Below, piece after piece: positions 55,989-64,000 of a DNA stretch of 64,000 bases. The notes under the pieces are model-generated. The model was not told the DNA's origin and made no database searches. It saw only the letters and a program-made list of their open reading frames with translations. Numbering within the stretch: position 1 is the stretch's first letter; each line of letters opens with the position of its first letter. The DNA is from Micromonospora andamanensis (lineage in GTDB: Bacteria; Actinomycetota; Actinomycetes; Mycobacteriales; Micromonosporaceae). Where the stretch lies: the NCBI RefSeq assembly GCF_016863495.1, contig NZ_BOOZ01000011.1, positions 62,001-126,000 on the forward strand, in the 5' to 3' direction. Made by a program: the position numbers and the translations under genes.

Positions 55989-57041
55989 ATGACCCAGCAC
56001 AGTCGCGACATGTCGCGGCGCCGGCTGCTCTTCGGCGGGGCGGCCGTCGGCGCCGGCGTACTGCTCGCCGGTTGTACAAGCAACGAGCAGACCCCGACCG
56101 AGGCGCAGACCAAGGCGGCCGACGGTAACGCCAACGCCGAGCCCGGCAAGCAGGTGACCATCGGCTTCTCCGCGCCGGCCGCCGACCACGGCTGGATCGC
56201 CGCGATCACCAACAACGCCAAGTCGCAGGCCGCCGCGTACTCCGACGTGGAGTTCAAGACGGTCGAGGCGGGCGCGGACGCGGCGGCCCAGCGGGCCGCG
56301 CTGTCCACCCTGATCTCGCAGAAGCCCGACGTGATCGTGCTGCTGCCGCACGACGGCAAGGAGCTCAACTCGTTCGGGCTGGAGGCGATGGCGGCCGGCA
56401 TCCCGGTGGTCAACCTGGACCGGGCCTTCCCGGACGCCAAGGCGTACCGCCTGCAGATCAAGGGCGACAACTACGGCATGGGCGTCTCCGCCGCCACCTT
56501 CATCGTCGAGCAGCTCAAGGCCAAGGGCGTGAGCAACCCGGTGATCGCCGAGATCGCCGGGATGGACGAGTTGGAGCTGACCCAGGAGCGTACGAAGGGT
56601 TTCAACGACACCCTGGCCCAGCACGGCCTGAAGGTGAAGAACCGCCGCGCGGCGCGATTCACCGCGGACTCCGGCCAGCAGGAGGCGAGCCAGCTCCTGC
56701 AGGCCGAGCCGAAGATCGACGCGATCTGGAACCACGACGACGACCAGGGCATCGGTGTGCTGGCCGCGATCAGCCAGGCCAGCCGCACCGAGTTCTTCAT
56801 GGTCGGCGGCGCCGGCTCGAAGAAGGCGATGGAGGACATCCAGGCCGACAACACGGTGCTCAAGGCCACGGTGACCTACAGCCCGTCGATGGCGTCCTCG
56901 GCGATCTCGCTGGCCCGCCTCATCGGCCAGAGCAGGGGCATGTCCGACCTGGTGGAACTCCAGGTTCCCAAGGAGATCGTCCTCGCCTCCGAAACGATCA
57001 CCAAGGAGAACGCGGGCGACTACCTCAAGCTCGGGTTCTGA
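55989..57041 (+). CDS. Sugar-binding lipoprotein, Tat-exported
   Basis: A 350-residue periplasmic-binding protein (Peripla_BP_4 type). The signal has a twin-arginine motif SRRRLLFGG and the lipobox LAGC (Cys29), so it is probably folded before export and then lipid-anchored. The mature part shows KQVTIGFSAPAADHGWIAAI, KPDVIVLLPHDGKELN, GIPVVNLDRAF and WNHDDDQGIGVLAAI. The gap of 89 nt to the permease suggests its own strong ribosome binding site (AGGAGGTCGTC). The ligand is unknown; inositol is possible given the downstream genes. Confidence 0.92.
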   Translation: MTQHSRDMSRRRLLFGGAAVGAGVLLAGCTSNEQTPTEAQTKAADGNANAEPGKQVTIGFSAPAADHGWIAAITNNAKSQAAAYSDVEFKTVEAGADAAAQRAALSTLISQKPDVIVLLPHDGKELNSFGLEAMAAGIPVVNLDRAFPDAKAYRLQIKGDNYGMGVSAATFIVEQLKAKGVSNPVIAEIAGMDELELTQERTKGFNDTLAQHGLKVKNRRAARFTADSGQQEASQLLQAEPKIDAIWNHDDDQGIGVLAAISQASRTEFFMVGGAGSKKAMEDIQADNTVLKATVTYSPSMASSAISLARLIGQSRGMSDLVELQVPKEIVLASETITKENAGDYLKLGF

Positions 57042-57062
57042 CACAACGGGGGGAGACCCACC

Positions 57063-58271
57063 TTGTCCACGACAAACAACGAACTGCGGGTCGGCATGGT
57101 CGGCTACGCGTTCATGGGAGCCGCGCACTCGCAGGCGTGGCGCACCGTGAACCGGGTGTACGACCTGCCGGCGCGGGCCCGGATGGCGCTCGTCTGTGGC
57201 CGGGATCCCGGGAAGGTGGCTGACGCCGCCGACCGGCTCGGCTGGGAGGAGCACACCACCGACTGGCGGGAACTGGTAAACCGCCCGGACATCGACGTGG
57301 TCGACATCTGCACACCGGGCGACAGCCACGCGGAGATCGCGCTGGCCGCGCTCGCCGCGGGCAAGCACGTGCTGTGCGAGAAGCCGTTGGCCAACACGGT
57401 CGCCGAGGCCCGGGAGATGGCCGCCGCGGCAGCCACCGCCCAGGCCGGCGGGGCGCGGTCGATGTGCGGTTTCAACTACCGGCGGGTGCCCGCGGTGGCG
57501 CTGATGCGCCAGCTCATCGCCGACGGGCGGCTCGGCGAGATCCGGCACGTCCGGGCCGTCTACCTGCAGGACTGGATCGTGGACCCGCAGTTCCCCCTGG
57601 TCTGGCGGCTCCGCAAGGAGGTGTCGGGCTCCGGCGCGCTGGGCGACATCGGCGCGCACATCATCGACCTGACCCAGTACGTCACCGGACAGCGGATCAG
57701 CGGGGTCAGCGCGGTGACCGAGACGTTCGTCAAGGAGCGGCCGTTGCCGGCCGAGTCGAGCGGGCTGGCGGCACAGGCCGACGGGGCCGGTGCCGCCACC
57801 GGTCAGGTCACCGTCGACGACGCGGCGATCTTCGTGGCCCGTCTCGACGGCGGGGCACTTGCCACGTACGAGGCGACCCGGTTCGCCACCGGCCGGAAGA
57901 ACGCGCTCCGCGTGGAGATCAACGGATCGTTGGGCAGTGTCGCCTTCGACCTGGAACGGCTCAACGAGCTGGAGTTCCTCGACGCCACCCGGCCCGCCGC
58001 CGAACAGGGCTTCAACCGGATCCTGGTGACCGAGGCCGAGCACCCGTACCTGTCGGCCTGGTGGCCGCCGGGACACATCATCGGGTACGAGCACTCCTTC
58101 ACGCACCAGATGCGCGACTTCATCGAGGCGGTGGCGACAGGCGTCGACCCGTCGCCCTCGTTCGCCGAGGCGTTGCAGGTGCAGCTGGTGCTGGACGCGG
58201 TGACCCGCTCGGCCGACCTGGGTTCGTCCTGGACCGAGGTGGAGCCGTCGCTGGCGACGGCCGCCGCCTGA
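57063..58271 (+). CDS. Gfo/Idh/MocA family oxidoreductase
   Basis: A 402-residue NAD(P)-dependent dehydrogenase. The N-terminal Rossmann part reads LRVGMVGYAFMGAAHSQAW, with the catalytic-loop motif HVLCEKPLANTVAEA and later GFNYRRVPAVALMRQLI and GDIGAHIIDLTQYVTG. The family oxidises sugars, polyols and inositols. It is the last gene of the sugar-import operon, 21 nt after the binding protein, so it probably starts breakdown of the imported compound. The start is TTG behind GGGGGAGACC. Confidence 0.88.
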   Translation: MSTTNNELRVGMVGYAFMGAAHSQAWRTVNRVYDLPARARMALVCGRDPGKVADAADRLGWEEHTTDWRELVNRPDIDVVDICTPGDSHAEIALAALAAGKHVLCEKPLANTVAEAREMAAAAATAQAGGARSMCGFNYRRVPAVALMRQLIADGRLGEIRHVRAVYLQDWIVDPQFPLVWRLRKEVSGSGALGDIGAHIIDLTQYVTGQRISGVSAVTETFVKERPLPAESSGLAAQADGAGAATGQVTVDDAAIFVARLDGGALATYEATRFATGRKNALRVEINGSLGSVAFDLERLNELEFLDATRPAAEQGFNRILVTEAEHPYLSAWWPPGHIIGYEHSFTHQMRDFIEAVATGVDPSPSFAEALQVQLVLDAVTRSADLGSSWTEVEPSLATAAA

Positions 58272-58772
58272 ACCACCTGCGGAGTCGACCGGCGAGGGCC
58301 GGCCACGGTTGCGCCCCGTGGCCGGTACGGGTCGGGTCCGGAGGTCGTGTCGCCGGGCGACCGGCGGCACGAGCAATGCGGTTCCTCCGGTGCCGCCGGA
58401 CCGGGATTCCCCGGCAGCACCGGAGGGCCGCCGCCCACCGACAAGTTCACTGACCGTCCACCTGGAGACTCCCGCCGCCAGGCGGACCGCGTCCGACGAG
58501 TCGTCCGATCGGGACATCGTCGTCCTGACCGGGCCGGATGCGGGGGAGGCAGGGGCGAGACGCCGACTGTCCCTGCCTGCCAGCCCCGTCCGTCCGCCCA
58601 TCCGGTACGCCGGGCCGACGTCGTCGCCGCCGACCTCGGCGTCGGCCGGCGATTACCCACCGGAACGGGCGGCGGACGGGGCGCATCGGTCTAACCCGTA
58701 TCTTTTTCAGCTTTTTCCTGATATCAAGATTCAATCGATGCATGTCGGTTTATGGACACCGGAAGGAGCGCT
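58272..58772. promoter_or_regulatory. Long leader/promoter region before the Ebo-type cluster
   Basis: About 500 bp without a convincing gene. Most is G+C-rich, but 58695-58760 is A+T-rich (GTATCTTTTTCAGC and TCAAGATTCAATCGATGCATG) and probably holds the promoter. A GGAAGGAG ribosome binding site ends the region. No riboswitch motif is recognised. Overlapping plus-strand frames have no good start and do not resemble known proteins. Confidence 0.5.
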
Positions 58773-59933
58773 ATGCGTACAGGTGTCTGGCTGGTGGGTG
58801 TACGTGGCTCGGTCGCGACCACCAGCATCGTCGGGGCGCTCGCGCTGCGCGCCGGGCTCACCGGGCCGACCGGCTGCGTCACCGAACTGCCCGGGGTCAA
58901 CAGCCCCGCTCTGCCGGGCTTCGGCGACCTGGTCTTCGGCGGCCACGACGTGGTCGCCACCCCGATCGCCAAGCGCGCCGAGGCGCTCGCTGACGCCGGG
59001 GTGCTGCCGGCCCGCCTGGTCGCCGCGCTGTCCGAGGAACTGGCCGCCGTGGAACCGGAGCTGCGCCCCGCGCCGACCGCCGGGACCCAGGCCGACCGGG
59101 CCGCCGAGATCGTCCGCGACCTCACCACCTTCCGGCAGCGGCACGGGCTCGCCCGGGTGGTGGTGGTGAACGTCGCCGCCACCGAACCGGCCCCCCGCCC
59201 GCATCCCGGGCACGCCGAACCGGACGCGCTGCGGGCCGCCCTCGCCGGTCCCGACGAGGTGCTGCCGCCCAGCTCGCTGTACGCGTTTGCGGCCGTCACG
59301 GCGGACTGCGCGTACGTCGACTTCACCCCGTCGACGGGTCTGCGGCTGCCGGCGCTTACCGCGCTCGCCGACCGCCACGGCGTGCCGTACGCCGGCCACG
59401 ACGGCAAGACCGGGGAGACCCTGCTCAAGTCGGTGCTCGCCCCGATGTTCGCGATGCGCCACCTCACCGTCCGGTCCTGGTCCGGGCTGAACCTGCTGGG
59501 CGGCGGCGACGGCGCCACCTTGGCCGACCCCGACGCCAACGCGGCAAAGGTGCGCAGCAAGCAACGGGTGCTCGGGGAGACGCTCGGCTACCTGCCGCAG
59601 GGCGACACCCGGATCGGATACGTCGAGGAACTCGGTGACTTCAAGACCGCCTGGGATCTGATCACCTTCGCCGGGTTCCTGGGCACCGGGATGCGGCTGG
59701 AGTTCACCTGGCACGGCTGCGACTCGGCGCTGGCCGCCCCGCTCGTGCTCGACCTGGCCCGACTCACCGCCGCCGCGCACGCCGCCGGCCGCAGCGGGCC
59801 GCTGCACGACCTCGCCTTCTTCTTCAAGGATCCGCTCGGCACCGCGACCCACTCGCTTGCCGACCAGTGGACCCGGCTGTGCGCGTTCGCCGGCAGCCTG
59901 GACCCCGGAGGCGCCGATGCCGCGCGTGGCTGA
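58773..59933 (+). CDS. Inositol-phosphate-synthase-like sugar phosphate cyclase of the Ebo-type cluster
   Basis: A 386-residue protein of the myo-inositol-1-phosphate synthase family: Rossmann start GVWLVGVRGSVATTSIVGAL, then VVVVNVAATEP, DFTPSTGLRLPALTALA, HDGKTGETLLKSVLAPMF, SWSGLNLLGGGDGATLADP and the RSKQRVLGETLGYLPQGD segment. The enzyme would turn a sugar phosphate into an inositol-type phosphate. In ebo operons of other bacteria a 3-dehydroquinate-synthase-like cyclase occupies this slot, so a different cyclase seems to serve the same pathway here. The ATG follows a GGAAGGAG ribosome binding site, and its 3' end overlaps the prenyltransferase by 17 nt. Confidence 0.85.
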   Translation: MRTGVWLVGVRGSVATTSIVGALALRAGLTGPTGCVTELPGVNSPALPGFGDLVFGGHDVVATPIAKRAEALADAGVLPARLVAALSEELAAVEPELRPAPTAGTQADRAAEIVRDLTTFRQRHGLARVVVVNVAATEPAPRPHPGHAEPDALRAALAGPDEVLPPSSLYAFAAVTADCAYVDFTPSTGLRLPALTALADRHGVPYAGHDGKTGETLLKSVLAPMFAMRHLTVRSWSGLNLLGGGDGATLADPDANAAKVRSKQRVLGETLGYLPQGDTRIGYVEELGDFKTAWDLITFAGFLGTGMRLEFTWHGCDSALAAPLVLDLARLTAAAHAAGRSGPLHDLAFFFKDPLGTATHSLADQWTRLCAFAGSLDPGGADAARG

Positions 59934-60822
59934 CCTGGCCGAACTGGTCCGTGCCCCGGCCGCGCTCTCGGTACCCGGAGACGTGGTCGCCGGTGCCGCC
60001 GCGGCGGGTGCCCTCGGACGGCGTACCCCCGCCCTCGCCGCCGCGTCGGTGCTGCTGTACTGGGCCGGCATGGCCGCCAACGACTGGGCCGACCGTGAGC
60101 TGGACGCCGTCGAGCGCCCCGAGCGGCCGATACCGAGCGGCCGGGTCACCCCCGGCGTGGCGGTCGGCCTCGCCGCCGGCCTCACCGTCGCCGGTGTCGG
60201 GCTCGCCGCCGCCGCCGGGGGCCGGCGGGCCACCGCCGTGGCGTTGCCGTTGGCCGCCGCCGTCTGGGGGTACGACCTCGCGGCCAAGAACACCGCCGCC
60301 GGACCCGCCGTGATGGCCACCTGTCGAGGTCTGGACGTGCTGCTCGGTGCCGCCGGAGGCCGCACCGTCCGGGCGTTGCCGGCGGCGGTCACCGTCGCCG
60401 CGCACACCTGGACCGTCACCGCGCTGTCCCGCCGGGAGGTCAGCGGTGCCGACCGCGCTCTGCCGCTGCGTACCCTCGCCGGCACCGCACTCGTCGCGGC
60501 GAGCGCCGGGCTGCCGCCCGGCCGGCCGCCGGCGGCGGACGTCGCCCGGTCCGGTGCGCGGCGGGCCGTGGACACGGTGGCGGCGGCGTTGCCCGCTGTG
60601 CTCGCCGCCTGGTACGCCGCCCGCTACGGCGGCGCACAGGCGCGGGTGGCGGCCGAACCCACAGCCGCGCGGGTCCGCTCGGCCGTCGGCGCCGGCATCA
60701 CCGGCCTGCCCGCGTTGCAGGGAGCGCTCACCGCCCGCACCGGGTCCGGCCTGCTCGGGCTGGCGGTGGCGGCTGCCGCGCCGCTGGGTCGACGCCTGGC
60801 CCGGAAGGTCTCGCCGACATGA
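59917..60822 (+). CDS. eboC: UbiA-type prenyltransferase EboC (SCO3242 family)
   Basis: A 301-residue membrane prenyltransferase with eight or nine segments. The metal-binding motif is NDWADRELDAVERPERPIPSGR (N..D...D), followed by a weaker second site around WGYDLAAKN. UbiA enzymes attach isoprenoid chains to small ring compounds. The Streptomyces SCO3242 group and EboC proteins share this size and motif. The start codon overlaps the cyclase gene, and the stop overlaps the isomerase gene by 4 nt, so the set is one operon. The acceptor is presumably the cyclitol product of the cluster. Confidence 0.85.
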   Translation: MPRVADLAELVRAPAALSVPGDVVAGAAAAGALGRRTPALAAASVLLYWAGMAANDWADRELDAVERPERPIPSGRVTPGVAVGLAAGLTVAGVGLAAAAGGRRATAVALPLAAAVWGYDLAAKNTAAGPAVMATCRGLDVLLGAAGGRTVRALPAAVTVAAHTWTVTALSRREVSGADRALPLRTLAGTALVAASAGLPPGRPPAADVARSGARRAVDTVAAALPAVLAAWYAARYGGAQARVAAEPTAARVRSAVGAGITGLPALQGALTARTGSGLLGLAVAAAAPLGRRLARKVSPT

Positions 60823-61724
60823 CGGCCGCCGGCACCGCCCCGCCCCCCGACGCGCTGCGGTTCGGGTACGGCACCAACGGCTTCGCCAACCACCGCCTCG
60901 ACGACGCGCTAGCGGTTGTCGCCGACCTCGGCTATGCCGGTGTCGCGCTCACCCTGGACCATGACCACCTCGATCCGTTCGCGCCCGAGCTGGCGCGACG
61001 GGTCGACGCCGTCGCGCGCCGGCTCGCCGAACTCGGCCTCGGGCTGGTGATCGAGACCGGCGCGCGGTTCCTGCTGGACCCCTGGCACAAGCACGCCCCG
61101 ACGCTGCTGCACGACGACCCGACGCTGCGGATCGAGTTCCTGCGCCGGGCGGTGGCGATCGGCGCGGACCTCGGTGCCGAGGCGGTCTCGTTCTGGGCCG
61201 GCGTCCGCCCGGAGTCGGTCACGCCGGCAGTGGCCTGGGACCGCCTGGTCACCGGCTGCGCCACAGTGGTCGAGGCAGCCGAGGCCGTCGGGGTGACGTT
61301 GGGCTTCGAGCCGGAGCCGGGGATGCTCGTCGAGAACATCGCCGACTGGCGTCGACTGCACACCGCCCTCGGCTCGCCGGCCCGCCTGGGCATCACCCTC
61401 GACATCGGACACTGCCGTTGCCTGGAGTCGCTGCCGGTGCCCGAGTGCGTCCGTGATGTCGCCGCGCACCTGGTCAACGTGCAGATCGACGACATGCGGC
61501 GGGGCGTGCACGAACATCTGGAGTTCGGCACCGGCGAGATCGACTTCCCGCCGGTGCTGGCCGCGCTGCGCGAGATCGGCTACCGGGGCCTGGTGGCGGT
61601 CGAGCTGCCCCGTCACTCGCACGCCGCTCCCACGGTCGCCGCCCACTCGCTGGACTTCCTCCGCACCGCCGAACGCGCACCACCAGGTGTCCGCCATCCG
61701 GACAACGACCGACGCGTGGAGTGA
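60819..61724 (+). CDS. Sugar phosphate isomerase/epimerase-like TIM-barrel protein
   Basis: A 301-residue AP_endonuc_2/xylose-isomerase-like barrel: RFGYGTNGFANHRLDDALAV, VALTLDHDHLDPF, FEPEPGMLVENIADW, GITLDIGHCRCLESL and VQIDDMRRGVHEHLEFGTGEIDF. Metal ligands are likely the Glu, Asp-His and Glu of these motifs. Its proteins are annotated as sugar epimerases/isomerases. In the Ebo-type cluster it may reshape the cyclitol intermediate. It is a remote relative of the EboE-like barrel at 63264. Confidence 0.85.
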   Translation: MTAAGTAPPPDALRFGYGTNGFANHRLDDALAVVADLGYAGVALTLDHDHLDPFAPELARRVDAVARRLAELGLGLVIETGARFLLDPWHKHAPTLLHDDPTLRIEFLRRAVAIGADLGAEAVSFWAGVRPESVTPAVAWDRLVTGCATVVEAAEAVGVTLGFEPEPGMLVENIADWRRLHTALGSPARLGITLDIGHCRCLESLPVPECVRDVAAHLVNVQIDDMRRGVHEHLEFGTGEIDFPPVLAALREIGYRGLVAVELPRHSHAAPTVAAHSLDFLRTAERAPPGVRHPDNDRRVE

Positions 61725-61795
61725 AGCAGAGCAAAGGGGCGTGAGCGGTACCACCGCCACCGCCACCGACGGCGGCGGACCAGGGAGGAGACGCG

Positions 61796-62413
61796 ATGAC
61801 AGTGGACGAGCTGCGGGCGGCCCTGCGGGGCGTACCCGATCCGGACTGGTTGGCGACGGCCCTGGACCGCGTCGCGGCCGAACCCGCGACCATCGCGCGA
61901 TTCTTCCCGGCGGTCGGCCGCCGCTGCGGTCGCGACGACCTGCCCGACCTGCCCGGTTGGACCGCCGACGAGGCGGCCCGGGCGCTGCTGCTGGCCAGCC
62001 TGCCCGCCGATCACGCCGGCCAGGCCGAGACGCTCTACCGCACCGGGGACGCCGCGGAGAAGCGGGCGGTGCTCAAGGCCCTGCCGCTGCTGCCGATAGG
62101 TGCGGCCGGGGTGCCGTTGCTGCACGACGCGATCCGCACCAACGACACCCGGCTGGTCGCCGCGGCGCTCGGCCCGTACGCCCGGCAGCTCGACCCGCCA
62201 GCCTGGCGGCAGGCGGTGCTCAAGTGCGTCTTCACAGGCGTGCCACTGGCGGCGGTGGCCGACCTCGACGCCCGCGCGGACGGGGAACTGGCGGCGATGC
62301 TCGCCGCGTTGGCCGCCGAGCGTCGGGCCGCCGGTCGGAGCATGCCCGCCGACGCCACCGAACTGCTGGACCGGCTCACCGCCGCCAGCCAGCCCGAGCC
62401 CAGGGAGGTGTGA
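61796..62413 (+). CDS. eboA: EboA domain protein
   Basis: A 205-residue helical protein of the EboA family, the marker of ebo operons. The N-terminal half has PATIARFFPAVGRRCG and WTADEAARALLLASLP. The middle has TGDAAEKRAVLKALPLLPIG, then AIRTNDTRLVAAALGPYARQLDPPAWRQAVLKCVFTGVPLAAVADL, followed by ARADGELAAMLAALAAERRAAGRSMPADATELL, matching the family's tail. It has no known catalytic site and is thought to be a helper or scaffold. The ATG has a GGGAGGAGACG ribosome binding site. Confidence 0.88.
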   Translation: MTVDELRAALRGVPDPDWLATALDRVAAEPATIARFFPAVGRRCGRDDLPDLPGWTADEAARALLLASLPADHAGQAETLYRTGDAAEKRAVLKALPLLPIGAAGVPLLHDAIRTNDTRLVAAALGPYARQLDPPAWRQAVLKCVFTGVPLAAVADLDARADGELAAMLAALAAERRAAGRSMPADATELLDRLTAASQPEPREV

Positions 62414-63264
62414 TGCGGATCTTCGACCCGCACATCCACATGACGTCCCGCACCACGGACGACTACGAGCGGATGGCCGCCGCCGGCGTCCGGGCGGTGG
62501 TGGAACCGGCGTTCTGGCTGGGGCAGCCGCGCACGAGCGTCGGCTCGTTCACCGACTACTTCGACTCGCTTGTCGGGTGGGAACCCTTCCGGGCCGGGCA
62601 GTTCGGCATCCGTCATCACGCCACGATCGCGCTGAACCCGAAGGAGGCGAACGACAGGCGTTGCCGGCCGGTGCTCGACGAGCTGCCCCGCTACCTGGAG
62701 AAGGACGGTGTGGTGGCGGTCGGCGAGATCGGATACGACTCGATGACGCCCGAGGAGGACGACGTCTTCGCCGCCCAGCTCGCCCTGGCCGTGGCGCACG
62801 ACCTGCCGGCCATGGTGCACACCCCGCACCGGGACAAGGTCCGAGGTGTCGAGCGCAGCCTGGCGGTGGTCGCCGAGTCCGGCATCGCGCCGGAGCGGGT
62901 GGTGCTCGACCACCTCAACGAGATGACCGTGAAACTGGTCCGCGACACCGGCTGCTGGCTCGGCTTCTCCATCTATCCGGACACCAAGATGTCGCCGCCG
63001 CGCATGGTCGAGCTGCTCAAGGCGTACGGGACCGACCGGATGCTCGTCAACTCGGCCGCCGACTGGGGGCGCTCCGATCCGTTGCTGACCCGGGCGACAG
63101 GCGAGGCGATGCTGCTCGCCGGCTTCACCGACGACGACGTCGACCGGGTGCTCTGGCGCAACCCGGTCGAGTTCTACGGGCAGTCCGGGCGGCTCGACCT
63201 GACCGACGACGACCTCACCGAGCCGACCTTCGCCGGCAACTCGATCCTGCGCGGCGGCAGCTGA
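62413..63264 (+). CDS. eboB: TatD family hydrolase EboB
   Basis: A 283-residue metal-dependent hydrolase of the TatD/amidohydrolase type. The first metal site is FDPHIHM (His7, His9). Others follow: VVAVGEIGYDSMTPEEDD, AMVHTPHRDK, VLDHLNEM and LVNSAADWGRSDPL. The start shares one base with the eboA stop (TGATG), and the stop overlaps the eboE-like start. In ebo operons this protein is EboB; its substrate is unknown, possibly a phosphate ester or cyclic intermediate of the metabolite. Confidence 0.88.
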   Translation: MRIFDPHIHMTSRTTDDYERMAAAGVRAVVEPAFWLGQPRTSVGSFTDYFDSLVGWEPFRAGQFGIRHHATIALNPKEANDRRCRPVLDELPRYLEKDGVVAVGEIGYDSMTPEEDDVFAAQLALAVAHDLPAMVHTPHRDKVRGVERSLAVVAESGIAPERVVLDHLNEMTVKLVRDTGCWLGFSIYPDTKMSPPRMVELLKAYGTDRMLVNSAADWGRSDPLLTRATGEAMLLAGFTDDDVDRVLWRNPVEFYGQSGRLDLTDDDLTEPTFAGNSILRGGS

Positions 63265-64000
63265 TGCGGCTGCGCCACACCGGTGGGCGCACCGTCCACC
63301 TCGGATACTGCACGAACGTGCATCCGGCCGAGGATCTCGCCGGAATCGTCGCCCAACTGGACACCTACGCGGTGCCGATCCGCGAGACGCTCGGTGCCGA
63401 CCCGCTCGGGCTGGGCCTGTGGCTGGCCGCCCCGGTCGCCGCCGAACTGGCCGCCGACCCGGTCGCCCGCCGTCGGTTGCACACCGAGCTGACCGTACGC
63501 GGGCTGGAGGTGGTCACCCTCAACGGCTTTCCGTACGCGGCCTTCCAGGCGCTCGTGGTCAAGGGAAACGTGTACCGGCCGGACTGGACCACCGACGACC
63601 GGCTCGGGTACACCCTCGACCTGGCCCGGGTCCTGGCCGACCTGCTGCCCGACGACGCGGTCCGCGGCTCGATCTCCACCCTGCCGCTGGCCTGGCGCGC
63701 GCCGTGGGACCACGCCCGTGCGGACGCCGCCCGCCGCCAGCTCGACAGGCTCGCCGCCGGACTCGCCGCCGTCGAGCGGGACACCGGCCGGCCGGTGCGG
63801 GTCGGCTTCGAACCGGAGCCGGGCTGCGTGGTGGAGAGCACCTCGCAGGCCGTCACCGCGCTGTCCGGAATGGACAACGACCGGCTCGGGATCTGCCTGG
63901 ACCTGGCCCACCTCGCCTGTGCCTGGGAGGAACCCGCAGTCGCCCTGGAGCGGTTGGCCACCGCCGGCCTGCCGGTGGTGAAGGTGCAGGTGTCCGCCGC
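63264..64000 (+). CDS. eboE: Metabolite traffic protein EboE (partial at window end)
   Basis: The first 245 residues of a TIM-barrel protein that begins MRLRHTGGRTVHLGYCTNVHPAEDL and continues with VTLNGFPYAAFQALVVKGNVYRPDWTTDDRL and VGFEPEPGCVVESTSQAV. The GYCTNVHP and NGFPYGxFH-type motifs are those I associate with EboE, named for a role in moving the ebo-cluster product out of the cell. The frame runs off the window, so the end is not seen. It overlaps the eboB stop. Confidence 0.85.
   Translation, partial: MRLRHTGGRTVHLGYCTNVHPAEDLAGIVAQLDTYAVPIRETLGADPLGLGLWLAAPVAAELAADPVARRRLHTELTVRGLEVVTLNGFPYAAFQALVVKGNVYRPDWTTDDRLGYTLDLARVLADLLPDDAVRGSISTLPLAWRAPWDHARADAARRQLDRLAAGLAAVERDTGRPVRVGFEPEPGCVVESTSQAVTALSGMDNDRLGICLDLAHLACAWEEPAVALERLATAGLPVVKVQVSA

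Overview
The window is high-G+C DNA (roughly 70% or more) with GTG and occasional TTG starts, 4-nt ATGA/GTGA overlaps between neighbouring genes, and actinobacterial protein families throughout. The order era, recO, uppS ... zur, smtB ... glyS ... dgt, dnaG matches the gene order I recall for this chromosomal segment in Mycobacterium tuberculosis, so the left half is a conserved actinobacterial chromosome backbone. The small conserved proteins, the roadblock proteins and the Ebo-type cluster suggest a Micromonosporaceae member (Micromonospora-like). That placement is inference; no rRNA or tRNA was seen in the window.

Layout. 1-6.5 kb: the end of era, an acyltransferase and a DUF4097 lipoprotein lying between era and recO, then recO-uppS, a small protein, gnd and another small protein. 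6.6-9.8 kb: a complete YkoE-YkoD-YkoC type ECF importer behind a TPP riboswitch (thiamine precursor uptake). 10-18 kb: a YraQ/TIGR03943 membrane pair, an ABC-ATPase/MerR chimera with a MerR-like promoter, an epoxide-hydrolase-like enzyme, a DUF6328 protein and a large acyl-CoA dehydrogenase. 17.6-21.1 kb: zinc homeostasis (zur, an SmtB-like ArsR protein and znuABC, with a perfect Zur-type palindrome before znuA). 21.1-32.2 kb: small membrane and monooxygenase-like proteins, glyS, dus, a secreted C39-like peptidase, a TetR remnant beside a decayed repeat region, a GH20 hexosaminidase and ppdK. 32.7-43 kb: a roadblock protein, a VOC protein, dgt, an IdeR-boxed siderophore-interacting protein, a BCCT transporter, dnaG and its partner, and a DrrA/DrrB-like ABC-2 exporter.

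43.2-50.2 kb (minus strand): a tightly packed operon that joins a TAXI-type TRAP transporter (fused permease plus two TAXI binding lipoproteins) to a CvnA-like histidine kinase and a roadblock protein. It looks like a nutrient-sensing module.

50.7-64 kb (plus strand): a YihY/BrkB membrane protein, a ROK-regulated sugar ABC importer with an oxidoreductase, and finally an Ebo-type cluster: inositol-phosphate-synthase-like cyclase, UbiA-type prenyltransferase (EboC/SCO3242), TIM-barrel isomerase, EboA, TatD-like EboB and EboE. EboE is cut by the window end. This cluster probably makes and moves a prenylated polyol-like metabolite whose identity is unknown.

Intergenic spaces hold long near-perfect palindromes whose arms differ from site to site but often share an outer GATCATG core, two minisatellites, and a G-quadruplex-forming tract next to a strong hairpin.
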